From NCBI RefSeq assembly GCF_021534965.1, contig NZ_CP091037.1, positions 1,342,501-1,406,500 on the forward strand: a stretch of 64,000 nucleotides of DNA, in the 5' to 3' direction. Shown here in pieces: positions 59,013-64,000 of this stretch. Below the pieces are notes generated by a model. The model ran no database searches, was not told the origin of the DNA, and saw only the letters and a program-made list of their open reading frames with translations. The DNA is from Muricauda sp. SCSIO 65647. GTDB lineage: Bacteria > Bacteroidota > Bacteroidia > Flavobacteriales > Flavobacteriaceae. A program made the translations under genes and the position numbers. Positions within the stretch are counted from its first letter, which is position 1. Each line of letters starts with the position of its first letter.

Positions 59013-62000
59013 ATGCTCTCCAATATTATAAAATTCAGTATTGCAAACAAGTTCATCGTCCTTTTGCTAACGGTCTTTATTGTGGTCTTCGGGCTATACT
59101 CACTGACCCAAATACCGATTGGGGCGGTACCCGATGTAACCAACAACCAAGTGCAGGTAATCACTACCTCTCGAAATCTATCTACCCAAGACATGGAGCA
59201 GTTCATCACCTACCCCATTGAGCTCGAAATGGCCAATTTGCCCGGAGTGGTGGAAATTCGCTCTGTGTCAAAGTTCGGTCTTTCGGTGGTGACCATTGTT
59301 TTTGAAGAGAAAATGGGCACCTATCTGCCCAGACAACTTATAGCCGAAAAAATAAAATCGGCGTCGCAAAAAATCCCTGAAGGCTTTGGCACCCCAGAAA
59401 TAGGCCCCATAACCACTGGGCTCGGTGAAATTTATCAATATGTGCTCGACACCAAACCTGGCTATGAAGATACCTATTCGGCCATGGATCTACGCACCAT
59501 ACAAGATTGGATCGTCAAACGTCAACTTTCAGGGATTCCCGGGGTGATCGAGGTAAACACTTGGGGAGGATATTTAAAGCAGTACGAAGTCGCTATCAAC
59601 ACCGAGCAGTTAAATGCCATGAATATTACGACCGGCGATGTATTCACTGCATTGCAAAAGAACAACAGTGTAGCCGGTGGCGGTTATATTGAAAAGGTGA
59701 ATCAGGCCTATTTTATCCGTGGGGAAGGAATGGTCTCATCGCTTGAAGATATCAAAAACATTGTGGTACAGAACAAGAATGGGCTGCCCATATATGTAAA
59801 GGACATTGCAGAGGTCGGATTTGGCAGTGCCACCCGCTTTGGTGCCATTACCGGAAATGGGGAGGGCGAAAAGGTTTTGGGCCAGGTAATGATGTTGAAA
59901 GACGGCAATTCAAAAAAGGTAATCAAAGAAGTCAAAGATCGGGTGGCGTCTATTTCTAAATCGCTGCCCGAAGGGGTATATGTCAATGCCTTTTTAGACC
60001 GCAGCGTATTGATTGGCAAAACGACCTTTACGGTGGTCGAAAACCTCATCTTGGGCTGTTTGATCGTAATCTTTGTGGTGGTCTTATTGCTCGGAAACTT
60101 ACGTTCTGGACTTGTCGTGGCGTCAGTCATTCCACTCTCTTTGCTATTTGCCCTGTCATTGATGTATCTGTTCGGGGTAGATGCCAATCTAATGAGCTTG
60201 GGAGCCATTGATTTTGGGATCATCATTGATGGTGCCGTGATCATAGTGGAGTTCATTTCTTTTCAGATCACAAAGAAAAGTGCCCAACTTGAAGCCCTAA
60301 CAACGCCTGGGCAGAAAGGCTACTTAAACGAGCTTACCTACAGCGGGGCCTCCAAAATGATGAACACCGCCATTTTTGGGCAGCTCATCATTCTTATCGT
60401 GTTTATTCCCATCCTTTCATTGAGCGGAGTCGAAGGCAAAATGTTCAAACCAATGGCACTTACCTTCAGTTTTGCCCTTATTGGGGCGATGATCTTCTGT
60501 TTGACCTATGTGCCCGTGGCAGCCTCCCTATTCTTGAGACCCTCAAAACCTTCTGATAAAAATATATCGGTTCGTATCATGGGCTTTTTGAATTACCTGT
60601 ACGACCCCGTTATTAGATGGGCATTGGCCAACAAAAAAAAGGTCTTGGGAACAGCGGTGGCACTTCTCGCCTTTGCACTTTTTCTTTTTACCACCATAGG
60701 CGGTGAATTCATCCCTACTCTTGACGAGGGTGATTTTGTGATACAACCTGTACTGAAAACGGGAACTTCTCTTAGCAATACCATTGAGACCACTACCAAG
60801 ATCGAAAGGATCCTAATCGATCAATTTCCTGAAGTTGACCAAGTAGTAAGTCGAATTGGCGCTGCAGAAGTGCCCACAGATCCCATGTCAATGGAAGAAA
60901 GCGATGTGATCATTACGCTGAAACCAAAGAAAGAATGGGTTTCGGCAAAAAGTAAGGATGAACTGGCAAATAAGTTCAAAGAGGCATTGGCCGTGATTCC
61001 AGGTATGGAGGTCGAATTCACACAACCCATTGAAATGCGTTTCAATGAATTGATTACCGGGGTACGGGCCGATATTGCCATAAAGATATTCGGAGAAGAT
61101 CTTGACATTCTGAACGAGAAGGCGAATGAAGTAAGAAGTGTCATTGAGAACGTTGAAGGTGCTGCAGATATAACCGTTGAAAAAATAGCGGGGCTACCCC
61201 AAATGACCGTTCATTTTAAAAGGTCGAAGATTGCACGCTATGGTCTCAACATTGCCGATCTCAACGACTTGGTTTCAATGGGATTCGCTGGCACAACCCT
61301 AGGCAGTGTATTCGAGGGCGAAAAACGATTTGATCTGGTACTTCGTTTCAACAAAGACAACCGTAAAGATATTTCCAACCTGCAGAACATGTATGTCGAT
61401 ATCCCATCAGGGGGAAAAATACCGTTGAGCGAACTGGCCGATATCCGCTATACAGAAGGCGCTGCCAAAATATCACGTGACGATACAAACCGAAGAATCG
61501 TAATCGGGGTCAATGTGCGTGACCGTGACCTGCAATCTGTTGTAAGTGATATACAAAAGCTGGTCGAAACCAAGGTATCACTACCTGTGGGCTATTCCAT
61601 CACCTATGGAGGGCAATTTGAAAATCTGCAAAGTGCCAAAAACCGGTTGAAAGTGGCCGTACCGCTTGCCCTGTTCTTAATTTTTGTTCTGCTCTATTTT
61701 ACTTTCAACTCTATAAAAGAAGCCTTGATCATCTATTCTGCAATTCCGCTATCGGCCGTAGGGGGCGTATTGTTTTTATGGATACGCGATATGCCCTTCA
61801 GTATTTCTGCGGGCATTGGTTTTATTGCATTGTTTGGCATTGCAGTACTCAATGGCATCGTCTTGATCGAGCACTTCAAAGAACTAAAACAACAACAAAA
61901 TGAAAGCGAAAAAGAGAAACTCATTGTAAAAGCCTCTAAAAGTAGATTACGTGCCGTTCTATTGACGGCTTCTGCCGCAGCACTGGGATTTTTGCCAATG

Positions 62001-63350
62001 GCCATCTCTACCAGTGCCGGTGCAGAGGTTCAGCGACCCTTGGCAACAGTGGTCATCGGCGGACTTGTATCCTCTACCCTGCTCACTTTGGTGGTACTGC
62101 CCGTCTTGTATTCAATTTTTTACAATGTTGGGATGAGGTTCGAACTAAAGAGAACAAAAAAAAGAGGGGCTTTGCTTACCATCATCTTGGCATTGCTCAT
62201 GTCATCGCAAAGCGTTGCACAGCAGCCCATGAATTTTGAAGAGTTGCGTACGCTGGCCCTTGAAAACAATGCGGGGCTTAAAGCTGCTTCACTTAAGGTG
62301 AAGGAGGCCGATGCCCAGATCGGAAGTGCCTTCAGTTTTGATAAGACCGAAATCTATTATAGTTATGACGAGAACAATCTTGCCCTAAACGATCGAGCTA
62401 TAGGCGTCTTTGGCGTTCAGCAAGACTTCTTGTTCCCCACACGGTATTTTGCCATGAAAAAAGTGAACGCGGCCAACTATGAAATGGAGAGCAGTTCGTA
62501 TGAGATCAGAAAGCAGTTATTGGAACGGGACGTTGCATCGGCATACCATCAATTGCAGTACGAAAGGGAAAAAGAAAAGGTATACCAATATTTGGATAGC
62601 TTGTTCAGAAAATTCGCCCATAATGCAAAGCGAAGGTTTGAACTCGGTGAAACCAACTATTTGGAGAAAATTACCGCACAGGCCAAACAGAAAGAGTTGT
62701 TGACCAAATATCGACAAGCTCAGGAAGATGTGGTTTTGGCCTATGAAAAACTGCAAAAAATAGTACAGGGCGATTCGGTCATATCAGTGGCAACGATACC
62801 TCTTGAAAAGCTGCAACTGCGAAGCTCCAGTATCCAGAACAATGTAGGAATTGGCTACCATGAAAATAGAATATCGCTCTTTAGTGCCAAAAGCGGCCTT
62901 GAACAACAACAACTGTTGCCCGACATAAGCCTTGATTATTTTCAAGGCAGTAATTCTGGCCTGAACACCAATTTGAGAGGATATCAATTGGGTTTAAAGA
63001 TTCCCCTGCTGTTTAGTGGGAATCTAGCGAGAATAAAGGCAGCGAAAATCGCAGAGGATATCATTCGTGAAGAAACCAATGACTACAAATCACGATTGGA
63101 AGGAAAAAGACGTCAATTAATGGGTCAACTTAAAAAACAGCAAGAGGCCCTTTCATATTATGAAGATGAAGGGAAAGGCCTGGCCGATCAAATTTTAAAA
63201 ACAGCGACCTTAGGTTATCAAAGTGGAGAGATTGACTTTTTTCAATACATCCAAAGTCTAGAGAGTGCGTATGGCATTACCCTTGCCCATTTAGAGAGTT
63301 TAAATGCCTATAACCAAACGGTGATCGCCATTAATTATTTAATTCTATAA
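59013..63350 (+). CDS. CzcA/CusA-type heavy-metal RND pump fused to a TolC-like domain
   Basis: This 1445-residue protein is a heavy-metal-type RND pump (about 1-1040), with the HME signature D400-F-G-III-D406-G in TM4 followed by E413. Fused to its end is a TolC-like outer-membrane domain (about 1073-1445, starting MNFEELRTLALENN). Between them a hydrophobic stretch GALLTIILALLMSSQSVAQ looks like a signal peptide. The fusion puts an inner-membrane pump and an outer-membrane channel in one chain, unless it is cut at that signal. An adaptor gene follows after 11 bases. Zn, Co, Cd or Cu/Ag cannot be told apart by eye. Confidence 0.92.
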   Translation: MLSNIIKFSIANKFIVLLLTVFIVVFGLYSLTQIPIGAVPDVTNNQVQVITTSRNLSTQDMEQFITYPIELEMANLPGVVEIRSVSKFGLSVVTIVFEEKMGTYLPRQLIAEKIKSASQKIPEGFGTPEIGPITTGLGEIYQYVLDTKPGYEDTYSAMDLRTIQDWIVKRQLSGIPGVIEVNTWGGYLKQYEVAINTEQLNAMNITTGDVFTALQKNNSVAGGGYIEKVNQAYFIRGEGMVSSLEDIKNIVVQNKNGLPIYVKDIAEVGFGSATRFGAITGNGEGEKVLGQVMMLKDGNSKKVIKEVKDRVASISKSLPEGVYVNAFLDRSVLIGKTTFTVVENLILGCLIVIFVVVLLLGNLRSGLVVASVIPLSLLFALSLMYLFGVDANLMSLGAIDFGIIIDGAVIIVEFISFQITKKSAQLEALTTPGQKGYLNELTYSGASKMMNTAIFGQLIILIVFIPILSLSGVEGKMFKPMALTFSFALIGAMIFCLTYVPVAASLFLRPSKPSDKNISVRIMGFLNYLYDPVIRWALANKKKVLGTAVALLAFALFLFTTIGGEFIPTLDEGDFVIQPVLKTGTSLSNTIETTTKIERILIDQFPEVDQVVSRIGAAEVPTDPMSMEESDVIITLKPKKEWVSAKSKDELANKFKEALAVIPGMEVEFTQPIEMRFNELITGVRADIAIKIFGEDLDILNEKANEVRSVIENVEGAADITVEKIAGLPQMTVHFKRSKIARYGLNIADLNDLVSMGFAGTTLGSVFEGEKRFDLVLRFNKDNRKDISNLQNMYVDIPSGGKIPLSELADIRYTEGAAKISRDDTNRRIVIGVNVRDRDLQSVVSDIQKLVETKVSLPVGYSITYGGQFENLQSAKNRLKVAVPLALFLIFVLLYFTFNSIKEALIIYSAIPLSAVGGVLFLWIRDMPFSISAGIGFIALFGIAVLNGIVLIEHFKELKQQQNESEKEKLIVKASKSRLRAVLLTASAAALGFLPMAISTSAGAEVQRPLATVVIGGLVSSTLLTLVVLPVLYSIFYNVGMRFELKRTKKRGALLTIILALLMSSQSVAQQPMNFEELRTLALENNAGLKAASLKVKEADAQIGSAFSFDKTEIYYSYDENNLALNDRAIGVFGVQQDFLFPTRYFAMKKVNAANYEMESSSYEIRKQLLERDVASAYHQLQYEREKEKVYQYLDSLFRKFAHNAKRRFELGETNYLEKITAQAKQKELLTKYRQAQEDVVLAYEKLQKIVQGDSVISVATIPLEKLQLRSSSIQNNVGIGYHENRISLFSAKSGLEQQQLLPDISLDYFQGSNSGLNTNLRGYQLGLKIPLLFSGNLARIKAAKIAEDIIREETNDYKSRLEGKRRQLMGQLKKQQEALSYYEDEGKGLADQILKTATLGYQSGEIDFFQYIQSLESAYGITLAHLESLNAYNQTVIAINYLIL

Positions 63351-63361
63351 AAATCAACACT

Positions 63362-64000
63362 ATGAAACGATTAGTCCATATACTACCCCTTTTGGCATTG
63401 ACCCTTTTGTACTTTGGCTGCCAAAATAATGGGAAGAAAGGAGAAAACTCAGATGATGGGACCACGACCTCAATAGGTAATGTGCCTATAATCGTTACCA
63501 AGGCACAGTTTGAAGGTGGACCGATGCAATTGGGTGGATTTGAGGAAAAACAATTTCCCAAAATGGTTCAAACTTCTGGATGGCTGGATGTTCCGCCGCA
63601 GAGCCGGGCCGTTGTAAGTGCTTATTCGGGAGGATACATCAAAGATGCGCCCTTATTGATTGGTGACAAGGTAAAAAAGGGGCAGGCGTTGATCACTTTA
63701 GAGAATCCTGAGTTCATACAGTTGCAACAAGATTATTTAGAGACGGCCGAACAATTGAACTACTTACGATCTGAATACAGTCGCCAAAAAACCCTGGTGG
63801 CTGAAAAAGTCACCTCGCAGAAGAGCTTTTTGAAAGCGGAAAGTAGTTTTAAGCAAACTTTGGCAAAATACGACGGTCTTCGTAAACAGTTAGAAATGCT
63901 GAACATTAGCCCGACCGCTGTGGAAAAGGGCAAAATCACTTCTGTGGTAACGCTTTATTCCCCTATAGATGGCAGTGTCACCAAGGTCAATATTGGCAAA
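63362..64000 (+). CDS. RND adaptor lipoprotein of the CzcB type (cut by the window end)
   Basis: The frame starts at ATG 63362 and is open to the last base (213 codons). It begins with a lipoprotein signal (LLYFGCQNN, Cys 20), followed by SGWLDVPPQSRAVVSAYSGG, a lipoyl-type half (GDKVKKGQALITLENPEF), and a helical hairpin. It should join the CzcA-type pump to the outer membrane part. The C-terminal part lies outside the window. Confidence 0.9.
   Translation, partial: MKRLVHILPLLALTLLYFGCQNNGKKGENSDDGTTTSIGNVPIIVTKAQFEGGPMQLGGFEEKQFPKMVQTSGWLDVPPQSRAVVSAYSGGYIKDAPLLIGDKVKKGQALITLENPEFIQLQQDYLETAEQLNYLRSEYSRQKTLVAEKVTSQKSFLKAESSFKQTLAKYDGLRKQLEMLNISPTAVEKGKITSVVTLYSPIDGSVTKVNIGK

Noticed and set aside
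1-64000. CRISPR arrays, insertion sequences, tRNA and rRNA genes
   Set aside because: Searched by eye for evenly spaced repeats, transposase motifs and cloverleaf-like stems; none seen. A covariance-model search would be decisive and was not possible.

Overview
The window looks like chromosome of a marine Flavobacteriaceae bacterium (Bacteroidetes, of the Muricauda/Maribacter/Zobellia kind). The clues are the promoter -7 boxes of the Bacteroidetes type (TAnnTTTG), weak Shine-Dalgarno sequences, many lipoproteins, GH29 fucosidases and S1 sulfatases, and protein families typical of flavobacteria (YeeE/YedE pairs, DUF2892, a CzcA-TolC fusion). No rRNA, tRNA, CRISPR array or insertion sequence was seen. 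The genus is inference.

Region 1 (1-1.7 kb) holds the end of an unknown gene, an ABC-exporter membrane domain without an ATPase, and an orphan receiver-domain protein.

Region 2 (1.8-17 kb) is a sulfur-oxidation and efflux block. One minus-strand operon runs tolC-like, adaptor, RND pump, a 40-aa ORF, DUF2892, and two YeeE/YedE (thiosulfate-transporter-like) genes. Next come two small membrane proteins. A plus-strand unit encodes a Tat-exported sulfite dehydrogenase, a membrane cytochrome c and a sterol-desaturase-like protein. A minus-strand operon encodes a CstB-like persulfide dioxygenase/rhodanese, a CGGC metal-binding protein and a rhodanese lipoprotein. A SulP anion transporter and a Crp/Fnr regulator follow. 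Four palindromes of the form GTAAC-N4-GTTAC (that is, GTA-N8-TAC) lie 29.5-30.5 bp from a TAnnTTTG box, serving five promoters. This suggests a single class-II-activated regulon run by the local Crp/Fnr protein.

Region 3 (17-24 kb) has an IorAB-type molybdenum hydroxylase with a diheme cytochrome, a TetR regulator and a short-chain dehydrogenase. All three transcription units carry the same AGTRA-N4-TYACT operator. A methylmalonyl-CoA mutase gene follows.

Region 4 (24-42.6 kb) is an L-fucose utilisation operon behind an AraC regulator. It has four GH29 fucosidases, a sulfatase, a clan GH-D-like hydrolase, FucP, a mutarotase and the whole non-phosphorylating pathway: fucose dehydrogenase, lactonase, fuconate dehydratase, 2-keto-3-deoxyfuconate dehydrogenase, and a diketo acid hydrolase giving pyruvate plus L-lactate. 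An FMN lactate-oxidising enzyme closes it. No SusC/SusD pair is present.

Region 5 (42.7-54 kb) has a 934-aa surface-type protein, then a convergent minus-strand operon: sodium symporter, DUF4434, AGE epimerase, GHL10 hydrolase, FAD oxidoreductase and a second S1 sulfatase. Its substrate is unknown.

Region 6 (54.4-58.5 kb) is visibly more A+T-rich: a GT2 glycosyltransferase, a PhzF protein, a DUF2891 lipoprotein and a SnoaL-like lipoprotein. Region 7 (58.5-64 kb) is a heavy-metal efflux operon: a His-rich secreted protein, a CzcA-TolC fusion and an adaptor cut by the window end. It is preceded by a related palindrome, ATGAC-N4-GTCAT.
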